Origin: Vicinamibacteria bacterium
GTDB taxonomy: Bacteria; Acidobacteriota; Vicinamibacteria; Fen-336
Assembly: GCA_025923995.1 (NCBI GenBank)
Contig: JAICEW010000028.1
Coordinates: 1 to 33,000 of the forward strand
DNA length: 33,000 bases
Direction of reading: 5' to 3'
Positions 6,795 through 14,079 of this stretch are shown here, piece after piece. Numbering within the stretch: the first letter of the stretch is position 1; every line of letters begins with the position of its first letter. The notes under the pieces were generated by a model, which worked only from the letters and a program-made list of their open reading frames with translations, searched no databases and was not told where the DNA came from. Position numbers and translations under genes: made by a program.

Positions 6795-7801
6795 GCGGCC
6801 GCGCCGCCGAAAGCGGGTGGGAGCCCCGCCACGCTCGAGCGGAGCTTCACGAGCCGACCCGAAGCCCCGCAGGTCACGAACACCGTGCGCCGGTCCTCAC
6901 CGCCGAAGCAGAGGTTCGACGGCAGTGGAGTCGGGCTGCCCACGTCGATCTGGAGGAACTGCAGGAGCTCGCCCTTCGGAGACACGATGGCGAGGCCGCC
7001 GTTCGAGCGCGGATCGGCGCCGTTCGGCAGCATCGCGGCCACCCACACGTTGCCCTCCGCATCCACCTTCATCGAGTCGAGGATGGCCTGGCCGGGCAAC
7101 GCGGCGGTCAGCAGGAAGGAGCCGTCGAGCGTCCGCGGGTTTTTCGCGATCACCCCCGGCGCCTGCAGGTCCCAGCCCCGGACCCGGCGTGTGTACGTCT
7201 CGGCCACGTACAGGCGCCTGCCATCGGGCGAGAGCGCGATCCCGTTGGGCGAGTCGAGCGGGAAGATGGCTTCGCGGATGGAGGAGCCGTCCGTCCGCGC
7301 GTAGTAGACGCCCGTCACGTCCCGATCGCGCGGCCGTGACTTGCCCCAGTCGGTGAACCAGCAGCCGCCCGCGTCGTCGAAGACCAGGTCGTCCGGCCCC
7401 TTCAGTGGGAGGGCCATGGGCTGCTTCGTGACGGGATCGGTCGCGGGGAACGTCGTGTAGACGGTCTCGACCGCGCCGGTCGCCACGTCGACCCGCTGGA
7501 TCGAGCCGCCCTGGTAGTCCGGCGGCTGGGGCCCCGTGATCCACAGAGGACCCACCGGAATCCACACGAAGCCGCCGCTGTTGCACACGTAGAGCTTGCC
7601 GTCGGGCCCGAAGGCCGCGCCGTTGGGGCTCCCTCCCGTCGTGGCGACCGTCGCCTTGGACCCGTCCGCGCGCACGCGCGTCAGCCGGCCGCCCTTCACC
7701 TCCGCCACGATCACGCTGCCGTCGAGGCAGGCGACGGGCGACTCGGGGTACTCGAGCCCCTCGGCCACGACCTCGAACGGCGACTCGTCGAATCGGCGCA
7801 T
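6791..7801 (-). CDS. SMP-30/gluconolactonase-like beta-propeller
   Basis: A 336-residue protein without a signal peptide. The ATG at 7801 follows GGAGG by 4 nt. Repeated strand motifs (GKLYVCNSGG, GGCWFTDWG, RRLYVAETYT, GNVWVAAM) show a six-bladed propeller of the SMP-30/LRE family. Candidate divalent-metal ligands at the usual places are Glu20 (LEYPESP), Asn186 (DSPNGIALSPDG) and Asp242 (ILDSMKVD). The family hydrolyses lactones or related esters. The gene overlaps the RoxA-like gene by 4 nt and follows the kinase gene by 33 nt, so it belongs to the same run. Its apparently cytoplasmic location, unlike its exported neighbours, is a point against a single compartmental pathway. Confidence 0.85.
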   Translation of the reverse strand: MRRFDESPFEVVAEGLEYPESPVACLDGSVIVAEVKGGRLTRVRADGSKATVATTGGSPNGAAFGPDGKLYVCNSGGFVWIPVGPLWITGPQPPDYQGGSIQRVDVATGAVETVYTTFPATDPVTKQPMALPLKGPDDLVFDDAGGCWFTDWGKSRPRDRDVTGVYYARTDGSSIREAIFPLDSPNGIALSPDGRRLYVAETYTRRVRGWDLQAPGVIAKNPRTLDGSFLLTAALPGQAILDSMKVDAEGNVWVAAMLPNGADPRSNGGLAIVSPKGELLQFLQIDVGSPTPLPSNLCFGGEDRRTVFVTCGASGRLVKLRSSVAGLPPAFGGAAA

Positions 7802-7834
7802 CCCGCCTCCGCTAGCCTGTGCGAGGGACGAACG

Positions 7835-10018
7835 TCAAGCCAGGATTCCCGCCGCCCGCAGCCCCGCGAGGTGCGGCTCCGCGCGGTCCGACCGTCCCGC
7901 CTGCAGTCCGATCTCACGCGCGTAGCTCTCCGCGGTGAAGACCGGGTGGATCGCCTGCACGCGCTGCCAGGCCGCGCGCGCCTCCTCGATGCGCCCCTGC
8001 GCGCCGAGCGCGTTCGCCACCATGACCATGGCCAGGAAGAAGTGGGGCTGCAGCTCGATCGTCCGTCCCGCGCTCTCCGCCGCCTCGTCTGGATGGCCCT
8101 GGCGCTCGGCGACCGCGCCCTTGAAGTACAGCCAGTACGGGAAGGAGGGATGGTCCGGTGTCGTCTCGATCAGCCGGTCCAGGATGCGGCGCGCTTCGGC
8201 GGCCTCGGCATCGTCCCCGCCCACGCCGAGGCTCAGCGCGAGATAGCCCCAGGCCGGAAGGTGGAACGGCGCGATCGCAACCGCGCGGCGCAGGGCGCCG
8301 ACGGAGCGCTCGTGGTGCGAGCAGTGGTACCAGACGAGGCCCGCGTTCTCGAGCACGCTCGGGTCGCGGGGAGCGAGCTGCACCGCCCGGTCGGCGGCCG
8401 CCTCCGCCTCCGCCCGCTCCTCCTCCACGTGAGGCGTGAGGAGGTGGATCACGCGCTCGATGAGGTAGAGGCCCTGGAAGGCGTGGGCCGCCGCGTAGGA
8501 CGGGTCGAGCGCGACCGCCCGGCGCACCTGGTCGAGCGCCTGCTCCAGCCCGTCGGGACTGAAGGCGTGGTTCCAGAAATGGTAGGCGCGGTGCAGCAGG
8601 CCCCAGGCGTCCAGGTGCTCGGGCGAGGAACGGTGCGCGCGCTCCGCGTTGTCGCGGATGATCTGGCCTCCCGTCGCGCCCACGATCGCCTGCGCGATCT
8701 CCTCCTGCACCGCGAAGAGGTCCTTGAGCTGCCTGTCGTACGCCTTCGACCAGACCTGCGCGCTGGTCTCCGCGTCGGTGAGCGATGCCAGCACGCGGAT
8801 GCGCTCCCCCGCGCGGCGGAGGTTCCCGGTCAGGACGTAGCGCACGCGCAACGTCCGCGCCGTCTGTGCGACGTCGACCTCGGGGCCGCGAAAGCGGAAG
8901 GACGCCAGCTCCGAGGCCACTCGCAGGTCGGGCACGCCGCCCAGGGCGACGGTGATCTCGGAGGCGATGCCGGCCGCGATGTAGCCGTCGTCGGGCTCGC
9001 CCGAGAGGCTCGCGAAGGGCAGCACGGCGATCGATGCGCGCTCCGTGCCGGGCGCCGGCGGCCGGCTCGGACCGCCGCGGCCGAATGGCTCGTGGCCGGG
9101 CGGCGTGCGATCCTGGGTCGGTGCGTCGCGATCGAGCGACAGCGCCGTCCAGCGCTCGTCCTCGGCCGCCTCGCCTCCTCCGCCGGCGACGTCGCCCGCC
9201 ACGCGCCGCAGGTCCTGCTCGACCTCGCGCATGCCGGCGAACCGGTCTTCGGGCCTCCGCGCCATGGCCCGGGCCACGACCTTTTCGAGGGCCTCCGGCA
9301 CCGCCGGCCGGACCGAACGCAGCGGGATCGGGATGCCGGAGTTCAGCAGGTGGAAGTGCTCGGCCGCGCTGCGGCTCCTGAAGGGCAACGCGCCCGCGAG
9401 CATCTCGTAGAGCATCACCCCGAGGGAGTAGACGTCCGAGCGCGCGTCCGCGATCCGGCCGATGGACTGCTCGGGTGACATGTAGAAGGCGGTCCCCATC
9501 ACGGTGCCGTCGCGCGTGAGGCGCTCGGGCGGGTCCGTTCCGTCGCCGCCCACGAGCGTCGCCAGGCCGAAGTCGAGCACCTTCGCCCGGCCGTCGCCGC
9601 AGATCATCACGTTGGCCGGCTTGAGATCGCGGTGGACGACGCCGGCCGCGTGGGCGGCCGCCAGGGCGTCCGCGACCTGGATGGCGATGCGGACCGCTTC
9701 CACGATGGGCAGGCCCCGCTCACCGACCGCGTGGCTCAGCGGCTGGCCGTCGAGGTGCTCCATCACGATGAAGTCCAGGCCCTCGTCGCTCGCGATGTCG
9801 TGGACGGTCACGATGTGCGGGTGGTTGAGGGCGGCCGCGGCGCGGGCCTCCCGGAGGAAGCGGGCCCGGCGCACGTCGTCGCCCGACCGCTCCGTGGGCA
9901 GCACCTTCAGGGCGACGAAGCGGTGGAGGCGCGTGTCACGGGCCTTGTACACGACGGCCATGCCCCCCTCGCCCAGCTTCTCCATCACCTCGTAGTGGAG
10001 GAGCCTGCGGCCGATCAT
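7835..10018 (-). CDS. Ser/Thr protein kinase with TolB-like and TPR domains
   Basis: A 727-residue soluble protein. Residues about 9-270 are a Hanks-type kinase: glycine loop GEGGMAVVY (16-24), Lys38 (VALKVL), HRDLKPANVM with Asp131, DFGLA at 149-153, and GTAFYMSPEQ. All catalytic residues are present. A Pro/Gly-rich linker follows, then a TolB-like region (SIAVLPFASLSGEPDDGYIA, with TLRVRYVLTGNLRR further on) and TPR-type helices to the C-terminus. No transmembrane segment is seen between kinase and sensor parts, unlike many PknB proteins. The ATG at 10018 overlaps the stop of the lipase gene by 4 nt, so translation is coupled. The open frame continues upstream to 10873, but that part is antisense to the lipase and is excluded. 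Confidence 0.92.
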   Translation of the reverse strand: MIGRRLLHYEVMEKLGEGGMAVVYKARDTRLHRFVALKVLPTERSGDDVRRARFLREARAAAALNHPHIVTVHDIASDEGLDFIVMEHLDGQPLSHAVGERGLPIVEAVRIAIQVADALAAAHAAGVVHRDLKPANVMICGDGRAKVLDFGLATLVGGDGTDPPERLTRDGTVMGTAFYMSPEQSIGRIADARSDVYSLGVMLYEMLAGALPFRSRSAAEHFHLLNSGIPIPLRSVRPAVPEALEKVVARAMARRPEDRFAGMREVEQDLRRVAGDVAGGGGEAAEDERWTALSLDRDAPTQDRTPPGHEPFGRGGPSRPPAPGTERASIAVLPFASLSGEPDDGYIAAGIASEITVALGGVPDLRVASELASFRFRGPEVDVAQTARTLRVRYVLTGNLRRAGERIRVLASLTDAETSAQVWSKAYDRQLKDLFAVQEEIAQAIVGATGGQIIRDNAERAHRSSPEHLDAWGLLHRAYHFWNHAFSPDGLEQALDQVRRAVALDPSYAAAHAFQGLYLIERVIHLLTPHVEEERAEAEAAADRAVQLAPRDPSVLENAGLVWYHCSHHERSVGALRRAVAIAPFHLPAWGYLALSLGVGGDDAEAAEARRILDRLIETTPDHPSFPYWLYFKGAVAERQGHPDEAAESAGRTIELQPHFFLAMVMVANALGAQGRIEEARAAWQRVQAIHPVFTAESYAREIGLQAGRSDRAEPHLAGLRAAGILA

Positions 10019-10902
10019 CGCGCTCCCTCCGCCGCGCGCGCGGCCGCCAGCGCCTCCAGCTTCGCGAGGTAGCGCGCCATCTCGTGCTCCTTGGGGTTCT
10101 CCCGGCCCAGGTGCGCGGCGAAGGACGTCAGCAGGTATCGCTCGGCCAGCGGCTCCGTGAAGAACTCCCAGGTCCCCTTGTCGGTCAGCCACAGCTCGGA
10201 GCCGAGGTGACGGAAGAAGCCGTCCTCGGCGGCGCCGCGCGTCTCCCACGGAAGCAGGGGCACGGGATCGTCGTGGTTCACGACGCGCAGCAGCGGCAGC
10301 CCGCGGAAGCGCGCGACCCCCGCCTCGTTGGTGACCTTGGGCTGGCCGAACGTCACCACGCGCGCGACGGGGAACCCCGCCAGCTGCACGCGCATCGCCA
10401 TCAGGACGGCGAGGGCGCCTCCGAGGCTGTGGCCGGTGATCCGCGTCTCGACGCCCGGCTTGAGGAGCGGCCGCACGAACTTCCAGGTGGCGTCCGCGTC
10501 GTCGAGGAAGCCCTGGTGCACCTCGATGCCCAGGTCGGGCGCCTTGACCTTCGCGTAGTCCGCATCCTCCGCCGCGTTCAGCAGGTTCGCCGTCCCCCGC
10601 ACCGCCACCCACTGGACGTGTTGCGTGCCGTCCACCTCCACGAACGCGCGCACGTCCACCCCGCCCAGCGTGGTCACGGTGAGCTCCGGCGTCGGTCCCA
10701 CGATCGCGCGGATGGCCGGCTCGTCCTGGTAGGCGGCGTTGGACCTGCGGGCGAACTCGAGCATCTCCGCGAAGGTCAGGGGCGGGGCGGCGGGGGTCGC
10801 GGGCGCGGCCGCCGACGAAGGACCGCCGCCACGGCAGGCCGGGAGCCACAGGGCGAGCAGCACGCCTACCCACGCCTTCGTGCGCAGCGGGTGGCCGGTC
10901 AT
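10015..10902 (-). CDS. Lipoprotein class 3 lipase
   Basis: A 295-residue protein if read from the ATG at 10902; an ATG at 10920 would add six residues, and neither has a clear Shine-Dalgarno. The N-terminus has a basic start, a hydrophobic core and a lipobox (LWLPAC, Cys23), so it is probably lipid-anchored. A Pro/Ala linker follows, then the alpha/beta-hydrolase fold of the class 3 lipases (PF01764): VQWVAVRGTANLLN, VHQGFLDDADATW, the nucleophile elbow ITGHSLGGALA, and the acid region VVNHDDPVPLLPW. It is the first gene of a leftward run that goes on to a kinase and three oxidative or hydrolytic enzymes. The expected substrates are acyl glycerides or phospholipids. Confidence 0.88.
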   Translation of the reverse strand: MTGHPLRTKAWVGVLLALWLPACRGGGPSSAAAPATPAAPPLTFAEMLEFARRSNAAYQDEPAIRAIVGPTPELTVTTLGGVDVRAFVEVDGTQHVQWVAVRGTANLLNAAEDADYAKVKAPDLGIEVHQGFLDDADATWKFVRPLLKPGVETRITGHSLGGALAVLMAMRVQLAGFPVARVVTFGQPKVTNEAGVARFRGLPLLRVVNHDDPVPLLPWETRGAAEDGFFRHLGSELWLTDKGTWEFFTEPLAERYLLTSFAAHLGRENPKEHEMARYLAKLEALAAARAAEGAR

Positions 10903-11012
10903 GGAATCAAGGCGACGCATCGTACACCGGGTCGGCGGCCTGCGCCCGCGGCTGGGGGTTGGCCTCACCCGAGCGGTTCCCACGCGGGGTCGTGGAGTGA
11001 TCCAGGGAACCA

Positions 11013-11051
11013 GACGTAGACACTCTACGTCTATGGACGTAGAGTGTCTAC
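11013..11051. promoter_or_regulatory. Multi-half-site palindromic operator before padR
   Basis: GTAGACACTCTACGTC (11016-11031), four bases, then its exact reverse complement (11036-11051) form a 36-bp perfect inverted repeat ending 4 nt before the padR ATG. The unit GACGTAGA occurs at 11013-11020 and 11036-11043, and its complement TCTACGTC at 11024-11031. Several overlapping dyads with 3- and 4-bp spacers therefore exist. PadR proteins bind such dyads to repress their own operons, so autoregulation of padR and the permease is the likely role. Confidence 0.75.
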
Positions 11052-11055
11052 TACC

Positions 11056-11412
11056 ATGGCCCTCACCCCCGACGACGGCCGCCTCGAGCTGCTCCAGGGC
11101 ACGCTCGACATGCTCATCCTCCGCACCTTGCAGTGGGGCCCCCGGCACGGCCACGGCATCGGCCAGGCCATCCGCGCCCAGTCGGACGAGCTGCTGAGGG
11201 TCGAGACCGGCTCGCTCTATCCCGCGCTCCACCGCCTGGTGAAGCGCGGATGGCTGAAGGCGGAGTGGGGGATCAGCGAGGCGAACCAGCGGGCCAGGTA
11301 CTACCGCCTCACCGCGACGGGCAAGGCGCAGCTCGCGCGCGAGCGCGACCGCTGGTCGCAGCTCGTGCGCGCGATCGGGCTGGTCTTGAACCCGGAGCCG
11401 GGCAAGGAGTAG
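11056..11412 (+). CDS. PadR-family transcriptional regulator
   Basis: A 118-residue winged-helix protein of the PadR s1 type. It carries LLQGTLDMLILRTLQWGPRHGHGI, the recognition segment ETGSLYPALHRLVKRGWLKAEW, the wing YYRLTATGKAQL and a short C-terminal dimer helix. The ATG at 11056 lies directly behind the palindrome without a Shine-Dalgarno. A GTG at 11044 inside the palindrome is the alternative start, and a leaderless transcript is possible. Only 3 nt separate its stop from the ADOP permease, the standard padR-ADOP arrangement of acidobacteria. It probably represses this operon until a ligand, often a small aromatic or a drug, is bound; the ligand is unknown. Confidence 0.92.
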   Translation: MALTPDDGRLELLQGTLDMLILRTLQWGPRHGHGIGQAIRAQSDELLRVETGSLYPALHRLVKRGWLKAEWGISEANQRARYYRLTATGKAQLARERDRWSQLVRAIGLVLNPEPGKE

Positions 11413-11415
11413 CGC

Positions 11416-14037
11416 ATGAAGCCCCCCGACTGGGACGAGCTCGACGACGAGATCCGCGGCCACCTGGCCCTCAGCATCCGGGAGCGGATCGAGCGCGGCG
11501 AGGCTCCCGAGGCGGCACGCCTGGCCGCGCTCAAGGAGTTCGGCAACGTGGACCTGACGCGCGACTCCATCCGCGGCGTCTGGCGGCCCCGCTGGCTCGA
11601 CGCGGCGGAGGCGCTCGTCCGCGACATCCGTTTCGCCTTCCGCTCGCTGCTGCGCGCGAAGGGCCTGACGGCCACCGTGGTGGTGACGCTCGCCCTGGGC
11701 ATCGGGGCCAACGCGGCCATCTTCAGCGTCGTCCGCAGCGTGCTCCTGCGTCCCCTGGTCAACCGGGACGCGGACCGGCTCATCTACATCCGCCAGACGG
11801 CGCTGGGCATCGGAACCGAGAACCTCACCTTCTCGATGCCGGAGGTCCGGGACCTCACCTCGCGCGCCACCACCATCGCGTCGTTCGGCGACTTCTCGAC
11901 CGTCAACTTCACGATGGTCGGCGTGGGGCCGGAGCCCCGCGTCGTGACCGCAGGCGTCGTCAACGGTTCGTTCTTCGAGGTGATGGGGCTTCGCCCGGCC
12001 GTCGGCCGCCTGCTCCACGCCGGCGACGACGGGTCCAGGGCGGCGCCGGTTGCGGTCCTGACCCACCGCTTCTGGACGAGCACGTTCGGGGGCGATCCGG
12101 CGGTGGTGGGGCGGCCCCTTCGCCTGGGGCCGGGCACCGCGACCGTGGTCGGCGTGCTCGAGCCGTCCATCCCCTATCCGGCCGAGACCCAGATCATCGC
12201 CAACGTCGTCACCAGCCCCCACCATCTCGGCGCGACGATGGTCGACGACCGCACCCACCGCATGACGGAGCTGTTCGGGCGGCTGGCTCCGGGCGCCACG
12301 GTGGAGGCGGCGCGCGCCGAGCTCGACTCCCTGCACGCCTCGATGACGAGCGCGCACCCCAAGGCGTACTCCCAGCGTGCGCAGGTCCGGCTGCACGTCG
12401 CCACGCTCCCCGAGCAGATCGCCTCGCCGGCGCGGACGATCCTCCTGCTGCTGCTGGCGGCGGCCGCGGTGGTGTTCGTGATCGCGTGCTCGAACGTCGC
12501 CAACCTCATCCTGGGTCGGTCGGTCCGCCGCGAAGGGGAGCTGGCGCTGCGGGCCGCGCTGGGCGCGGGACCGGGAGCGCTGCGGCGCACGCTCCTGGCC
12601 GAGAGCCTGCTCCTGTGCGGCGCGGGGGCCGCGCTGGGGCTGGTGCTGGCGCAGCCCCTGGTCGCGATGGCCGGCCGCTACGCGGCGCGCTTCTCCGTCC
12701 GCGCGCTCGAAGCCACGGTGGACGCGAGCGTGCTGTGGGTGGGGGTGGGGCTGGCGGCGGTCGCGGCCGTGCTCCTCGCGTACGTCCCGCGGCTCCCGTC
12801 ACCCGACCGCCCCGGCGGGCTGGGGCTGGCCGCCGGCAGCGCGCGCATGACGCCGGGCACCAGCCGCCGCCTGCGGATCTTCGCCACCACCCAGATCGCG
12901 TGCTCGTTCGTGCTGCTGGCGGGCGCGTTCATGCTCGTGTCCGTCCTCACGGCCCTGCAGACCGCGCGCACGGGCTACGAGATGCGCAAGGTCCTGGCCA
13001 TCGACGTCCCGCCTCCGGACCCCAACAGCGGAGACCGGATGCACGCCTACTTCGAGGAGGCGACGCGGCGGATCGGGGCGCTGCCGGGAGTCGAGAACGT
13101 CGCCGTCGGGATGATCGTGCCCTGGCGGGACCACAACCCCGGCCTGAAGTTCCGCTTCGCGTTCGAGGGCTACCAGCCCGCCGACGGCGAAGAGGACCCG
13201 ACCTGCCGCTTCCGCCCGGTGTCTCCCCGCTTCTTCGCGACGCTCGGAGTCCCGCTGCTCGCGGGCCGGGAGTTCACGGACCAGGACCGCGCCGACACCG
13301 AGCGCGTGGCGATCGTCAGCCAGAGCGTGGCGCGGCGTGTCTTCTCGAACGGCGAGGCGCTCGGCCGGCACGTGGGCTGGACCAGCCGCGGGCTGAAGGG
13401 CGCCCACCGCATCGTCGGCGTGGTGGCGGACGTGGACGACGAGAACGTCGTGCAGGAGCCGACGCTGACCGTGTACTACCCGCTGCGGCAGATGGGCCTG
13501 GCCAGCCGCCTGTTCGTTCGCGCCGAAGGCGATCCCTACGCGCTCGTCCCCTCCGTGACCCGCACGCTCCGCGAGATGTCCGCCGAGCAGGCGGTCGAGC
13601 GCCCCCGGACGCTCGAGGACGTGCGCGCGCAGGTGCTGACGCCGGAGCGGCTGAACGCGTTCGTGTTCTCGGCGTTCGGGGGCATCGCGCTGCTGATCGC
13701 GGTCGTGGGCGTCGCGGGCGTGCTGGCCTTCTCGGTGAGCACGCGCACGCGCGAGTTCGGCATCCGCCTGGCGATCGGATCGACGCCCGCGCAGCTGCTC
13801 ACGGGAATCCTGAAGGAAGGCGTGGTGATCGTCACGGCCGGCATCACGGCCGGCGCCGTGCTCGGCCTCGCGTTGGCTCGCGTGGCCTCCGCCTCCCTGG
13901 GAACCGCACGCATGCCGGGACTCCTGCCCGCGGTCGGCGCCGCCACCGTCCTGGCCGCGGCGGCGGTGATCGCTTCGCTGGTGCCGGCCGCGCGCGCCTC
14001 ACGTGTCGACGTGCTGCAGGCCCTCAGGTCCGAATAG
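11416..14037 (+). CDS. ADOP-type permease (FtsX/MacB-like)
   Basis: An 873-residue protein. Residues 1-70 are a soluble helical prefix (DELDDEIRGHLALSIRERIE onward) of the kind seen on PadR-linked permeases. Then come a first helix (about 87-107, VVVTLALGIGANAAIFSVV), a MacB-like periplasmic core, three helices of an FtsX domain (about 340-470), and a second copy of core plus FtsX domain (to 873, ending ARASRVDVLQALRSE). This internal duplication is the mark of the ADOP family. No ABC ATPase gene is adjacent, so it is either orphan or uses a distant ATPase. Substrates of the family are poorly known; export of lipids, peptides or drugs is assumed from MacB. It is co-transcribed with padR. Confidence 0.9.
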   Translation: MKPPDWDELDDEIRGHLALSIRERIERGEAPEAARLAALKEFGNVDLTRDSIRGVWRPRWLDAAEALVRDIRFAFRSLLRAKGLTATVVVTLALGIGANAAIFSVVRSVLLRPLVNRDADRLIYIRQTALGIGTENLTFSMPEVRDLTSRATTIASFGDFSTVNFTMVGVGPEPRVVTAGVVNGSFFEVMGLRPAVGRLLHAGDDGSRAAPVAVLTHRFWTSTFGGDPAVVGRPLRLGPGTATVVGVLEPSIPYPAETQIIANVVTSPHHLGATMVDDRTHRMTELFGRLAPGATVEAARAELDSLHASMTSAHPKAYSQRAQVRLHVATLPEQIASPARTILLLLLAAAAVVFVIACSNVANLILGRSVRREGELALRAALGAGPGALRRTLLAESLLLCGAGAALGLVLAQPLVAMAGRYAARFSVRALEATVDASVLWVGVGLAAVAAVLLAYVPRLPSPDRPGGLGLAAGSARMTPGTSRRLRIFATTQIACSFVLLAGAFMLVSVLTALQTARTGYEMRKVLAIDVPPPDPNSGDRMHAYFEEATRRIGALPGVENVAVGMIVPWRDHNPGLKFRFAFEGYQPADGEEDPTCRFRPVSPRFFATLGVPLLAGREFTDQDRADTERVAIVSQSVARRVFSNGEALGRHVGWTSRGLKGAHRIVGVVADVDDENVVQEPTLTVYYPLRQMGLASRLFVRAEGDPYALVPSVTRTLREMSAEQAVERPRTLEDVRAQVLTPERLNAFVFSAFGGIALLIAVVGVAGVLAFSVSTRTREFGIRLAIGSTPAQLLTGILKEGVVIVTAGITAGAVLGLALARVASASLGTARMPGLLPAVGAATVLAAAAVIASLVPAARASRVDVLQALRSE

Positions 14038-14079
14038 GTCGGGCGCACCAAGGACGAGGCCGTCGCGCGGAGAGCGGAC

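Noticed and set aside
10019-10873. N-terminal extension of the Ser/Thr kinase
   Set aside because: It overlaps the lipase gene in another frame and lacks any domain; the ATG at 10018 starts a standard kinase.
14038-14079. Terminator between the convergent ADOP genes
   Set aside because: No stem with useful length was found in the 42 nt; the genes probably terminate within or beyond each other.
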